Assembly (NCBI RefSeq): GCF_001905005.1
Contig: NZ_LWKZ01000001.1
Coordinates: 1,305,775 to 1,369,774 of the forward strand
Reading direction: 5' to 3'
Origin: Streptomyces sp. CB02923
GTDB taxonomy: Bacteria > Actinomycetota > Actinomycetes > Streptomycetales > Streptomycetaceae
Length of the DNA stretch: 64,000 nucleotides
In this document: positions 9,273 through 17,718 of the stretch, one piece after another
Layout: each line of letters opens with the position of its first letter
How positions within the stretch are numbered: the stretch's first letter is position 1
The notes under the pieces: generated by a model
What the model saw: only the letters and a program-made list of their open reading frames with translations
The model's database searches: none
Told to the model about the DNA's origin: nothing
Made by a program: the position numbers and the translations under genes

Positions 9273-9393
9273 CACCCGTCCACGATAAGGCCGCGGTACG
9301 ACAATCCCCCGCCGCCGGCCCGGGGCCCGGGGCGCACGGCGCGCCGGGGCCGCCCGGCCGTTCCGCGGCTCCGCGTCCGTGCTCCGCCGCGGG

Positions 9394-10671
9394 TCACTTG
9401 CCGCTGTTGTCCGCCTCGTTCGCCGTGTTCTGGATGTCGCTGAGCACACCGGCCGGGTTGCCGTTGGCGCCCACCGCCGTGCCCATCTTCGCCTTGACGG
9501 TCTTGCTGACCAGCGGCCAGGAGGTCTTGTTGGCGGGGTAGAACTCGGCGTTGTCCAGCTGGCGCAGGAAGCTGTGCAGCTTGGCGTACTTGTTGTCGGC
9601 GAGCATCGCGTGCGACCCGGAGGTGGTGACGGGCAGCAGCCCGTATTCGCCGGAGAAGTCCATGACGTTCTTCTGGTTGTAGACGAAGTCCAGGAACTTG
9701 CCGACCTGGTTGCGGTGGCCGTTCTGCTTGAACGCCGTCATCCAGTCGGCGACGCCCATGGTGGTGCGGGCCTTGCCGCTGGGGCCCGGCAGCTCGACGG
9801 TGCCGTAGTCGACGCCCTTGGCCTCGGCCTGCTTCATCAGGGTGGGGTGGCCGTTGAGCATGCCCACGTCACCGGCCGCGAAGGCGTTGAAGGCGTCCTG
9901 GCGGTTGAGCTTGGCCGGGTCGATGCCGGTCAGACCCGGGGCGACCAGGTCCTTCTTCAGCCATTCGAAGGTCTTGACGTTCTCGCGCGAGTCGACCGTG
10001 TACTTGCCGATGCTGTCGGTGTAGCCGCCGCCGCCGCTGAGCATCCACATCAGCGTCTCGGCCTGCGTCTCCTCCGGGCCCAGCGGCAGCGCGTACGGCA
10101 TCTTCACGCCCTTGGCCTTGAGCTTGGCCGCGTCGGCCGCGACCTGTGCCCAGGTCTCGGGCGGGTCGGTGATGCCCGCCTCGGCGAAGAGCTTCTTGTT
10201 GTAGAAGAGGCGGCGGGTGCTGGCGCCGAAGGGCATCCCGTACTGGATGCGCTGGTACTCCCCGGCCTCCGCGAGGGCGGGCACGAAGTCGGCCTGCACG
10301 GGGATGCCGAGCAGCTGGTCGGCGCTGTAGAGCTTGCCTTCGGCCGCGTAGTCCGCGTACGCGCCGATCTGCGCCATGTCCGGTGCCTTACCGGACTTGA
10401 CCATGTCCTCGACCTTCTTGTCGACGTCCTTCCAGCTGTAGACCGAGACGTCGACCTTGATGCCCGGGTTCTTCTTCTCGAAGTCCTTGGTGAGCTTGTC
10501 CCAATAGTGCTGCGAGGAGTTCGCCTCGTTGTCGCCGTAGTCCGCCGCGACGAGCTTGAGGGTGACGTCGCCGCCGTCGCCCGCGCCGCTGCCGCAGGCG
10601 GACAAGGAAAGCGTCATGGCCGTGGTGAGTCCCGCTGCCGCCAGGCTCAAGTACCGCCGCTGCACTGCCAT
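9394..10671 (-). CDS. Extracellular sugar-binding lipoprotein (ABC importer component)
   Basis: A 425-residue solute-binding protein of the SBP type 1 (MalE-like) family. The signal peptide ends in the lipobox LSAC with the lipidated Cys at 26, so it is anchored to the outer face of the membrane. Typical segments are FEKKNPGIKVDV, PDMAQIGAYADYAAEGKLY and QYGMPFGASTRRLFYNKKLF. No permease genes are adjacent, so it must pair with permeases elsewhere and probably uses the shared ATPase MsiK encoded at 31.0 kb. It is divergent from nagK-nagA, with two DasR-like operator sites in the shared promoter region. An aminosugar or chitooligosaccharide ligand is therefore plausible but unproven. Confidence 0.88.
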   Translation of the reverse strand: MAVQRRYLSLAAAGLTTAMTLSLSACGSGAGDGGDVTLKLVAADYGDNEANSSQHYWDKLTKDFEKKNPGIKVDVSVYSWKDVDKKVEDMVKSGKAPDMAQIGAYADYAAEGKLYSADQLLGIPVQADFVPALAEAGEYQRIQYGMPFGASTRRLFYNKKLFAEAGITDPPETWAQVAADAAKLKAKGVKMPYALPLGPEETQAETLMWMLSGGGGYTDSIGKYTVDSRENVKTFEWLKKDLVAPGLTGIDPAKLNRQDAFNAFAAGDVGMLNGHPTLMKQAEAKGVDYGTVELPGPSGKARTTMGVADWMTAFKQNGHRNQVGKFLDFVYNQKNVMDFSGEYGLLPVTTSGSHAMLADNKYAKLHSFLRQLDNAEFYPANKTSWPLVSKTVKAKMGTAVGANGNPAGVLSDIQNTANEADNSGK

Positions 10672-10777
10672 TACCGCCTTTTGTCCCGAATGTTCCGTGC
10701 TTGCCGGGGAATGCCCCGTGGCTTCAGGGGCCCGCCCTCAACCGGCATGAACGACGAGTCTCCCCCGTTTACCCACA

Positions 10778-10793
10778 CAAGGTCTACACCACC
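10778..10793. promoter_or_regulatory. DasR-like operator (dre) 1
   Basis: The 16-mer CAAGGTCTACACCACC matches the dre consensus ACTGGTCTAGACCACT at 11 of 16 positions, with GGTCTA and ACCAC intact. It lies 107 bp upstream of the solute-binding gene, on that gene's side of the divergent region. Confidence 0.6.
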
Positions 10794-10882
10794 CCTCATT
10801 TCGCTTGCGTATCGCCTGTCACACACGCTGGTCACGCCGTCGCGACCACGCCTTTCCGGAGCGGAACCACGCCATCCCCGCG

Positions 10883-10898
10883 AGTGGACTAGACCTTT
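10883..10898. promoter_or_regulatory. DasR-like operator (dre) 2
   Basis: AGTGGACTAGACCTTT matches the dre consensus at 12 of 16 positions, including CTAGACC. It ends 27 bp before the nagK GTG, where a repressor would block transcription. Confidence 0.65.
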
Positions 10899-10925
10899 CG
10901 CGGCTGATCGCGCGAAACTGTTCCC

Positions 10926-11858
10926 GTGAGACACGTCATCGCCCTTGATGTGGGCGGCACCGGAATGAAGGCCGCCCTGGCAGGCGCGGACGGCACACTG
11001 CTCCACGAGGCACGGCGCCCCACCGACCGCGAACGCGGCCCGGAAGCGGTCGTCGACTCGGTCCTGGACTTCGCCGAGGACCTGCGCGAGACCGGACGGC
11101 AGCGGTTCGGCACCGCCGCGGCGGCGGTCGGCGTCGTCGTCCCCGGCATCGTCGACGACGCGCGGGGCATCGCCGTCTACTCCGCCAACCTGGGCTGGCG
11201 CGACGTCCCCCTGCGCACCCTGCTCTCCGAGCGCCTCGGCGGCGTCCCGGTCGCGCTCGGCCACGACGTACGCACCGGAGGCCTGGCCGAAGGCCGCATC
11301 GGCGCGGGCCGGGGCGCCGACCGCTTCCTGTTCGTACCGCTGGGCACCGGCATCGCCGGCGCGATCGGCATCGAGGGCCGTATCGAGGCCGGCGCGCACG
11401 GCAGCGCGGGCGAGATCGGCCACATCGTCGTCCGGCCCGGCGGCCCCGCCTGCAGCTGCGGGCAGCGCGGCTGCCTGGAGAAGCTGGCCTCCGCCGCCGC
11501 CGTCGGCCGCGCCTGGGCCGAGGCGTGCGGCGACCCCAAGGCCACCGCCGCGGACGCCGCCAAGGCCGTCGAGTCCGGCGACGCCCGCGCGCGTGCCGTG
11601 TGGCAGGAAGCGGTGGACGCCCTCGCCGACGGCCTGGTCACCTCGCTCACCCTGCTCGACCCGCACACGCTGATCATCGGCGGCGGACTCGCCGAGGCGG
11701 GCGACACGCTGTTCGAGCCGCTGCGCGAGGCGGTCCGCGAACGGGTGACCTTCCAGCGGCTCCCCCTGATCGTTCCGGCTGCGCTCGGGGACGCCGCCGG
11801 CTGCCTGGGCGCAGGTCTGCTCGCCTGGGATCTTCTCTCCACGGAGGTAACTGCCTGA
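10926..11858 (+). CDS. nagK: ROK-family sugar kinase, probable N-acetylglucosamine kinase
   Basis: A 310-residue ROK-family kinase with a GTG start. The ATP-binding phosphate loop is DVGGTGMKAAL at 8-18, and the ROK signature with the zinc site GEIGH ... CSCGQRGC lies near residues 160-187. Genome context assigns it to N-acetylglucosamine: it overlaps nagA by one base (TGATG), and a DasR-like site precedes it, as known for nagKA of S. coelicolor. It would phosphorylate cytoplasmic GlcNAc to GlcNAc-6-phosphate, the substrate of NagA and also the DasR effector. Glucose or another hexose remains possible because the ROK family is broad. Confidence 0.85.
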   Translation: MRHVIALDVGGTGMKAALAGADGTLLHEARRPTDRERGPEAVVDSVLDFAEDLRETGRQRFGTAAAAVGVVVPGIVDDARGIAVYSANLGWRDVPLRTLLSERLGGVPVALGHDVRTGGLAEGRIGAGRGADRFLFVPLGTGIAGAIGIEGRIEAGAHGSAGEIGHIVVRPGGPACSCGQRGCLEKLASAAAVGRAWAEACGDPKATAADAAKAVESGDARARAVWQEAVDALADGLVTSLTLLDPHTLIIGGGLAEAGDTLFEPLREAVRERVTFQRLPLIVPAALGDAAGCLGAGLLAWDLLSTEVTA

Positions 11859-13069
11859 TGCCGCTGCAACAGTCCGGGGACAGCGCCCCGACCCCCCGGC
11901 GCACCGTCCTGACCGGCGCCCGGGTCGCCCTGCCGTCCGGCGTGGCCGACGCGGGCCTGGTCGCCTTCGAGGGCACCCGCATCACCGACGCCGCGCGCGC
12001 CGACGGGGCGGCCGCCCCGGCCCCCGGCGACCAGGTGATCGACCTGACCGGCCACCTCGTCGTGCCCGGCTTCGTCGACATCCACGTACACGGCGGTGGC
12101 GGCGGCTCCTTCTCGTCCGCCGACACCGAGGAGTGCCTGACGGCGATCCACACCCACCGGCGGCGCGGCACCACCTCCCTGCTCGCCTCGACCGTCACCG
12201 GCGACCTCGACGACCTGGCCCGGCAGGCCGCCGTGCTGGCCGAGCTGACCGAGCAGGGCGACCTCGACGGCATCCACTTCGAGGGCCCGTTCATCTCCCC
12301 GCACCGCTGCGGCGCCCACCAGCCCGGCCTGCTCCGCGACCCCGACCCGGCGGACGTGCGCAAGCTGGTCGACGCCGCGCGCGGCACCGCCAGGATGATG
12401 ACCCTGGCGCCCGAACTGCCCGGCGGCCTGGAGTCCGTACGGCTGCTCGCCGACGCCGGCGTGATCGCCGCCATCGGCCACACGGACTCCACGTACGACG
12501 CGACCCGCGAGGCCATCGACGCGGGCGCGACCGTCGCCACCCACCTGTTCAACGCGATGCCGCCGCTCGGGCACCGCGCGCCGGGACCGATCGCCGCGCT
12601 CCTGGAGGACGAGCGGATCACCGTCGAGCTGATCAACGACGGTACGCACCTGCACCCCGCCGTCCTGGAGCTGGCCTTCCGCGAGGCGGGCGCCGACCGG
12701 GTCGCCTTCATCACCGACGCGATGGGCGCGGCCGGCATGGAGGACGGCATGTACCCGCTCGGCCCGATGACGGTCGAGGTCAAGGACGGTGTCGCCCGCA
12801 TCAGCGAAGGCCCCACCGCCGGGTCCATCGCGGGCTCCACCCTCACCCTCGACCTCGCCTTCAAGCGCGCGCTCACCGTCGACGGCCTGACCGTCGACCA
12901 GGCCGTACGGGCCCTGTCCGGGAACCCGGCCCGGCTCATCGGCATCGGCGACCGCACCGGCTCGATCGAAGCGGGCAAGGACGCGGACCTGGTCGTCCTG
13001 GACGCTTCGTACGACCTGGTGGGCGTGGTGCGGCGGGGCGCTTGGGTGGTACGGCCTTCGGGGGTGTGA
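11858..13069 (+). CDS. nagA: N-acetylglucosamine-6-phosphate deacetylase
   Basis: A 403-residue amidohydrolase that removes acetate from GlcNAc-6-phosphate to give glucosamine-6-phosphate. Signatures are the metal-site DIHVHGGGGGSF, HFEGPFISPHRCGAH, GHTDSTYD, HLFNAMPPLGHRAPG and the catalytic Asp in ITDAMGAAG. Start and stop codons overlap with nagK in TGATG, with GGAGG (11843-11847) inside the end of nagK, so the two are translationally coupled. NagB is not nearby. A 15-bp hairpin lies about 245 bp downstream. Confidence 0.95.
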   Translation: MPLQQSGDSAPTPRRTVLTGARVALPSGVADAGLVAFEGTRITDAARADGAAAPAPGDQVIDLTGHLVVPGFVDIHVHGGGGGSFSSADTEECLTAIHTHRRRGTTSLLASTVTGDLDDLARQAAVLAELTEQGDLDGIHFEGPFISPHRCGAHQPGLLRDPDPADVRKLVDAARGTARMMTLAPELPGGLESVRLLADAGVIAAIGHTDSTYDATREAIDAGATVATHLFNAMPPLGHRAPGPIAALLEDERITVELINDGTHLHPAVLELAFREAGADRVAFITDAMGAAGMEDGMYPLGPMTVEVKDGVARISEGPTAGSIAGSTLTLDLAFKRALTVDGLTVDQAVRALSGNPARLIGIGDRTGSIEAGKDADLVVLDASYDLVGVVRRGAWVVRPSGV

Positions 13070-13470
13070 GCCGGGCGGACGGCGTCCGGGCGGCTGGCGT
13101 CCGGGCAGACGGCTTGCCGGGCGGACGGCTTGCCGGGCGGACGGCGTGCCGGAGGGGCGCGAGGCGGGGGCGCGGGCGCCGTCCTGTGAGGCGCGGGACG
13201 GGACGCGGGCGCCGTCCCTGAGGGGGTGCGCCGGGCGTCGCCGGGACGGGTGAGGCGTACCGCCTCTCAGGTGGCACATGGCCGGTTCGGCACGACCGGA
13301 GCGGTACCGACCGTGCGGCGGTTGGCCCAAGGGCTGGGCCAACCGCCGCTCGCGATGGCATGATCGCTGCGCACTCGCGCACCCGCGCACCTGTCCGTCC
13401 CGCACGGACCCACCGGCCGCCGGCCCGGTGTGCCGCCGTCCGTCCACGTACGTTCCGGGGAGGGGGAACC
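13070..13470 (+). other. Repeat-containing spacer between nagA and the PfkB kinase
   Basis: The 400-bp spacer begins with short tandem units (ACGGCTTGCCGGGCGG and variants, about 13077-13147). It then carries a hairpin at 13315-13349 and the ribosome-binding site of the kinase. I see no gene in it on either strand. Confidence 0.6.
13315..13349 (+). terminator. Hairpin between nagA and the PfkB kinase
   Basis: A perfect 15-bp stem pairs 13315-13329 with 13335-13349 around the loop AGGGC. It could end the nagKA transcript or act in the leader of the next gene. Confidence 0.65.
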
Positions 13471-14400
13471 ATGATCCTCACGGTCACGCTGAACGCAGCC
13501 CTCGACATCACCTACCGCGTGCCCCGGCTCCAGCCGCACTCCACGAACCGCGTCACGGAAGTCTCCGAGCGACCGGGCGGCAAGGGCCTGAACGTCGCCC
13601 GCGTCCTCACCGCGCTCGGCCACGAGGCGGTCGCCACCGGCTTCGCGGGCGGCGGCAGCGGCGACGCCCTGCGCTCGCTGCTCGCCCAGGAGACGTCGGT
13701 GACCGACGCGCTGGTCCCGGTCGGCGGCGCGACCCGGCGCACCGTCGCCGTCGTGGACGAGGCCACCGGCGACACCACGCAGCTCAACGAGCCGGGCCCG
13801 ATCGTCACCCCCGCCGAGTGGGACGCGTTCATGTCCACCTACCGCGAACTGCTCGTCGACGCGCGGGCGGTGGCCCTGTGCGGCAGCCTCCCGCCGGGCG
13901 TCCCCGTGGACGTCTACGCGCGGCTGACCCGTGCCGCCCGTACGGCGGACGTCCCCGTCCTCCTGGACACCAGCGGCGAACCGCTGCGCCGCGGCCTGGC
14001 CGCCCGCCCCGACCTCGCCAAGCCCAACGCCGACGAACTCGCCGCTCTCACCGGCTCCACCGAACCCCTGCGCGCCGCCCGCGACGCCCGCCGCCGCGGC
14101 GCCCACACGGTGGCCGCCTCCCTGGGCGCGGACGGCATGCTCGTGGTCACCGCGGACGGCGCCTGGCAGGCCGCGCCGCCCCGGCGCATCGCCGGCAACC
14201 CGACCGGCGCCGGTGACTCCGCGGTGGCCGGCCTGCTCTCCGGCCTGGTCGAGGACCTGCCCTGGCCGGCCCGCCTGGCCCGCGCGGTGGCCCTGTCGGC
14301 GGCGACCGTACGGGCCCCGGCGGCGGGCGAGTTCGACCGGGGGACGTACGAGGAACTGCTGGAGCGGATCACGGTCACGGAGCATCCGGCGGCTGCTTGA
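13471..14400 (+). CDS. PfkB-family sugar-phosphate kinase (1-phosphofructokinase/tagatose-6-phosphate kinase type)
   Basis: A 309-residue ribokinase-like kinase. The ATG at 13471 follows GGGAGGGG by a good distance. The first PfkB signature PGGKGLNVARVL (35-46) and the second, NPTGAGDSAVAG near residue 244, with the catalytic Asp in GAGD, are present. The N-terminal ILTVTLNAALDITY is characteristic of the FruK/LacC subgroup that phosphorylates ketose phosphates. It follows nagKA in the same direction, but 400 bp and a hairpin separate them. A role in aminosugar-derived fructose or tagatose phosphate metabolism is plausible; the exact substrate cannot be read from the sequence. Confidence 0.85.
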   Translation: MILTVTLNAALDITYRVPRLQPHSTNRVTEVSERPGGKGLNVARVLTALGHEAVATGFAGGGSGDALRSLLAQETSVTDALVPVGGATRRTVAVVDEATGDTTQLNEPGPIVTPAEWDAFMSTYRELLVDARAVALCGSLPPGVPVDVYARLTRAARTADVPVLLDTSGEPLRRGLAARPDLAKPNADELAALTGSTEPLRAARDARRRGAHTVAASLGADGMLVVTADGAWQAAPPRRIAGNPTGAGDSAVAGLLSGLVEDLPWPARLARAVALSAATVRAPAAGEFDRGTYEELLERITVTEHPAAA

Positions 14401-14504
14401 GAGGCGGTCAGCGTCGCGGCTGCTCGGCGTACTTGAGATACCGGCCGCCATCGCGGCGGCTGCTGCTTGAGGTACCGATTACTGCTTGAGGTACCGATCG
14501 CCAT

Positions 14505-14536
14505 CGCGTCGACGGCTCCCGCGGGCCGTCGACGCG
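14505..14536 (-). terminator. Terminator of the CBM-like membrane protein gene
   Basis: A 12-bp stem pairs 14505-14516 with 14525-14536 around an 8-nt loop, starting 10 bp past the stop codon of the next gene. Confidence 0.75.
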
Positions 14537-14545
14537 CGCCGCGCC

Positions 14546-15484
14546 TCAGCGCTTGACGTGTCCCGCCTTGAGGTAGACCCGGTCGAGGTTGACCTCGCAC
14601 TGGTCGCCCTGCTCGCAGGAGATCTTGATCGTGTTGGTGCCCTCGTTGAGGGTGATCCACCGGAAGGTGGTCGTCCAGCCCTTGTCCCAGGCGCCCTCGG
14701 CGGCATGGGCGAAGTTCGACATGTTGATCTGGTCGTTCTTGCCCCCGTTCACCCCGAGCGTCGTCTTCATGTCCTTGCCCGGCACCGCGTAGTCGACGAG
14801 CAGCGTGTACTCGCCGCTCTTGGGGACGTCGACCGACCAAGTGGCGGAAGCGCCGACCTTGTTCAGCGACACATACGCGCCGTTCGCCGCCTTGGCGCCC
14901 GGTACCGACTTGTCCGTGCTCGCCTCCGGGCTGAGCGAGAGCGCCGCCGCGGCCTCCTTCGGCAGCGGACCCTGGGACGGCTTGCCGGACGGCTTGTTGC
15001 TGGGCTGGACGGACTCGCCGGCCGTCGGTGTCGGGTCGCCGCCGCCCGCTTCGTCCTTCTTGTCGCTGTTCTGGTTGGTGAGCATCGCCGCGCCGATGCC
15101 GATACAGACCACCGCGACGACCGCGACGGCCCCGATCAGCAGGCCCTTGTGGTTGCGCCGGGGCGCACCGCCGTTGCCCGGAGGCGGGCCCTGGCGGGCA
15201 TTGTCGCCGCCCGGGAGCGTCTCGGGGGCCGCGTAGTGGGCGTTCTGCTGCCCGTACGGCTGCTGGGCGGGGACCTGCTGCTGGCCGTACTGGCGCTGCC
15301 CGTACTGGCGCTCGCCGACCGCACGCACCTGGTTGTACGAGGCACGCGGTACGCCCGGCCGACGCGCTGCCGAGCCGCCGCCCGCCGCGCCCTGTGCGTC
15401 GCCCTCGCCGCCTTCGGAGCGGTAGAGGTGGGCGAACGGGTCGTCGTCCTCGGGCGTGCCCGCACCGTTGTTGCCGGCCGTCAT
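14546..15484 (-). CDS. Membrane-anchored protein with an extracellular CBM6/35-like beta-sandwich
   Basis: A 312-residue protein in three parts. Residues 1-110 are cytoplasmic and low in complexity, rich in Gln, Tyr and Gly (RQYGQRQYGQQQ). Residues 114-135 form one transmembrane helix after RRNHKG, so the C terminus faces outside. A Pro/Ser linker then leads to a module at about 175-312 with ASATWSVDVPKSGEYTLLVD and GTNTIKI, typical of carbohydrate-binding modules of the CBM6/35 type. The last strand ends in VNLDRVYLKAGH. It may bind cell-wall or extracellular glycans and link them to the cytoplasm; no catalytic domain is present. It is convergent with the PfkB gene and has its own terminator. 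Confidence 0.8.
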   Translation of the reverse strand: MTAGNNGAGTPEDDDPFAHLYRSEGGEGDAQGAAGGGSAARRPGVPRASYNQVRAVGERQYGQRQYGQQQVPAQQPYGQQNAHYAAPETLPGGDNARQGPPPGNGGAPRRNHKGLLIGAVAVVAVVCIGIGAAMLTNQNSDKKDEAGGGDPTPTAGESVQPSNKPSGKPSQGPLPKEAAAALSLSPEASTDKSVPGAKAANGAYVSLNKVGASATWSVDVPKSGEYTLLVDYAVPGKDMKTTLGVNGGKNDQINMSNFAHAAEGAWDKGWTTTFRWITLNEGTNTIKISCEQGDQCEVNLDRVYLKAGHVKR

Positions 15485-15665
15485 TCCGTGTCACTCCCCA
15501 GCGGTCTGTGCGAGATGGCTGTGTTGATCTTCAGGCCCCCGGCGGCGCCCCGCCGCATCGGCGCAGCCTACCCCGTTCGGGCGACGGCACGCCGATCCAT
15601 AACGGCCACAGGACCGCTGCGGACGCGTGCTGCGGACGGCGCGCGGGTGCCGTCCGGGGCGCATC

Positions 15666-15725
15666 GGTCCGCAGGGCCGCGTACCGGTCCGCAGGGCCGC
15701 GTACCGGTCCGCAGGGCCGCGTACC
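15666..15725. repeat. Three perfect copies of a 20-bp tandem repeat
   Basis: GGTCCGCAGGGCCGCGTACC is repeated exactly at 15666-15685, 15686-15705 and 15706-15725. The array ends 2 bp before the stop codon of the diguanylate cyclase gene. Confidence 0.95.
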
Positions 15726-15727
15726 GG

Positions 15728-17416
15728 TCAGCCCGCGCGCCGGCTCGCCTTCGAGCGGGACCGCTTCTCCACGTACATCCGCTGGTCGGCGGATTGCAGG
15801 ACCTCCTCGGCCGACATCCCGCAGGACGCCCAGCCGATGCCGAAGCTGGCGCCGACCCGCACCCCCCGGCCGTCCACCCGGATGGGCGGGATGATGCTGC
15901 TGCGGAGCCGTACCGCGAGGTCCTGCGCGTCGGCCTTGCCCAGGCCGTCCGCGAGCACCACGAACTCGTCGCCGCCGAGCCGGGCGACCGTGTCGCCGTC
16001 CCGGACCCCGTGGGTCAGCCGCCGGGCCACCTCGATGAGCACCGCGTCACCCGTGTGGTGCCCGAAACGGTCGTTGATCGACTTGAAGCCGTCCAGGTCG
16101 CAGAAGAGGACCGCGAGCCCCTTGGCCCCGTCGTCCTCCGGCCCGTCCGACGGCGCGATGACGTGGACATGGTGGTCGTACGGGCCGGCCGGCACACGCT
16201 CCGGGCCGTCGGCGACGTCGTACCCGTCGAAGACCTCGGGGCCGTCGGAGCCGAACCCGTGCGCCTCCTGGAAGGCCGCGACCGACGCGGCGGAGGCGGC
16301 CGAGGCGTACGCGTCCGCGTCCGAGCCGGGCGGGCGCGAACACAGCCGGGCGCCGAGCCGGGCCCGCAGCTCGGCGCTGTTGGGCAGGCCGGTCAGCGCG
16401 TCGTGGCTGGCGCGGTGCGCGAGCTGCAGCTCGTGGCGCTTGCGCTCCTCGATGTCCTCGACGTGGGTGAGCAGGAAGCGCGGGCCGTCGGCCGTGTCGG
16501 CCACGACGGAGTTGCGCAGCGAGACCCACACGTACGTGCCGTCGCGGCGGGCCAGACGCAGCTCGGCGCGCCCGCCCTCGGCGGAGGTCCGCAGCAGGGT
16601 GCCGATGTCCTCGGGGTGGACGAGGTCGGAGAACGAGTAACGGCGCATCGCGGAGGCCGGGCGGCCCAGCAGGCGGCACAGCGCGTCATTCGTACGGTGG
16701 AGCCTGCCGTGCTGGTCACCGCCCATTTCAGCGATGGCCATGCCGCTGGGCGCGTAGTCGAACGCCTGCCGGAAGCTCTCCTCACTGGCGCGCAGGGCCT
16801 GCTGCTCACGCTCCAGGCGGACCAGCGCGCGCTGCATGTTGGCGCGCAGCCGGGCGTTGCTGATCGCTATGGCCGACTGGAACGCGTACATCTGGAGGGC
16901 TTCCTGCCCCCAGGCGCCGGGCCGGCGGCCGTTGCGCGGCTTGTCGACGGAGATCACGCCGAGCAGCTCGCCCCCGCCGTTCGCCGCCGTGTACATGGGC
17001 GCGAGCAGGCGGTCCATCGGATGCCACTCGTCCGGGAAGCGCGGCGCGGGTCCGGCGGCGTGCCACTGGGGCACATCGTCGTCGTCCAGCACCCAGCCCT
17101 CGGTGTGCGGGATGAAACACAGGCCGCCCCAGCGCTCGCCCATGTTCAGGCGGCGGTCCCAGGAAGCGCGGGAGCCGACCCGGCCCGCCATGAGGGCCTC
17201 GGCACCGGCGCTGCCGGCGACCGCGGCCACCACGAGGTCACCGTCCGGCCGTACGAGGTTGACCGCGGCGAGCTCGTACCCGAGCCCCGTGATCACTCCG
17301 TCGGCGACGGTCTGCAGGGTGTCTGCGAGGCTGCGTGCGGTGTTCAGCTCGGCGACCACTTGGTGCAGCTGCCGCAGGGTCGCAAGGCGGACGTATGGCT
17401 CCGACTCGGTCTCCAT
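15728..17416 (-). CDS. cdgB: GAF-PAS-GGDEF diguanylate cyclase (CdgB-like)
   Basis: A 562-residue signalling enzyme that makes cyclic di-GMP from two GTP. A GAF domain (about 15-185) is followed by a short coiled coil, a PAS/PAC domain (about 230-345) and a GGDEF domain (about 355-555). The active-site motif is intact (ARLGGDEF at 478-485), and an inhibitory I-site RDGD sits the standard five residues before it. A 60-residue Ala/Ser/Gly-rich insert lies inside the GGDEF domain between helix 1 and LFCDLDGFK. The start METESE has GGGGAG 8 nt upstream; the longer frame lacks this. Architecture and neighbours fit CdgB of S. coelicolor, a developmental regulator and BldD target. A perfect TGTGA-N6-TCACA dyad lies about 120 bp upstream. 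Confidence 0.9.
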   Translation of the reverse strand: METESEPYVRLATLRQLHQVVAELNTARSLADTLQTVADGVITGLGYELAAVNLVRPDGDLVVAAVAGSAGAEALMAGRVGSRASWDRRLNMGERWGGLCFIPHTEGWVLDDDDVPQWHAAGPAPRFPDEWHPMDRLLAPMYTAANGGGELLGVISVDKPRNGRRPGAWGQEALQMYAFQSAIAISNARLRANMQRALVRLEREQQALRASEESFRQAFDYAPSGMAIAEMGGDQHGRLHRTNDALCRLLGRPASAMRRYSFSDLVHPEDIGTLLRTSAEGGRAELRLARRDGTYVWVSLRNSVVADTADGPRFLLTHVEDIEERKRHELQLAHRASHDALTGLPNSAELRARLGARLCSRPPGSDADAYASAASAASVAAFQEAHGFGSDGPEVFDGYDVADGPERVPAGPYDHHVHVIAPSDGPEDDGAKGLAVLFCDLDGFKSINDRFGHHTGDAVLIEVARRLTHGVRDGDTVARLGGDEFVVLADGLGKADAQDLAVRLRSSIIPPIRVDGRGVRVGASFGIGWASCGMSAEEVLQSADQRMYVEKRSRSKASRRAG

Positions 17417-17534
17417 CGCTCGCTCTCCCCGAGACCTCGACAGCAACTCCAGGATTCTGTGTCGTCCGATTGCCACGGCCACTGAATCACAGTGAGCTGT
17501 TCACTCGGTACACAGGGTCAACAATTACTGGCTG

Positions 17535-17552
17535 CTGTGACTCAAGTCACAG
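17535..17552. promoter_or_regulatory. Perfect 18-bp dyad with the CRP consensus
   Basis: CTGTGACT-CA-AGTCACAG is a perfect inverted repeat containing TGTGA-N6-TCACA, the classical Crp target, and it also fits the looser GTG-N6-GNCAC motif of Streptomyces Crp. It lies between the divergent cdgB-like and flavin reductase genes. A weaker GTGA-N5-TCAC dyad is nearby at 17492-17504. Confidence 0.6.
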
Positions 17553-17718
17553 AGCGTGGCGACTGCTTGGCGGCCTCCGAAAAGGCGTCGCTGGGGGCAC
17601 TTCTACAATTCCTGAACGCAAATCCGGACGCAAGGGCGAGCTCGGCCGCCGGACCTAGGGCGCGTCTGGTCCCCGGGCCCGATGCGGGCAGCCTACGACC
17701 CCCACTAGCGTTCATGGC

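Noticed and set aside
15666..15725. CRISPR-like array
   Set aside because: The 20-bp units are contiguous with no spacers; it is a plain tandem repeat. No CRISPR array was found in the window.
17535..17552. BldD box reading of the dyad upstream of the cyclase gene
   Set aside because: The BldD consensus has an odd centre C(A/T)G that this even-symmetric dyad lacks; it fits the CRP motif better. BldD may still bind elsewhere nearby.
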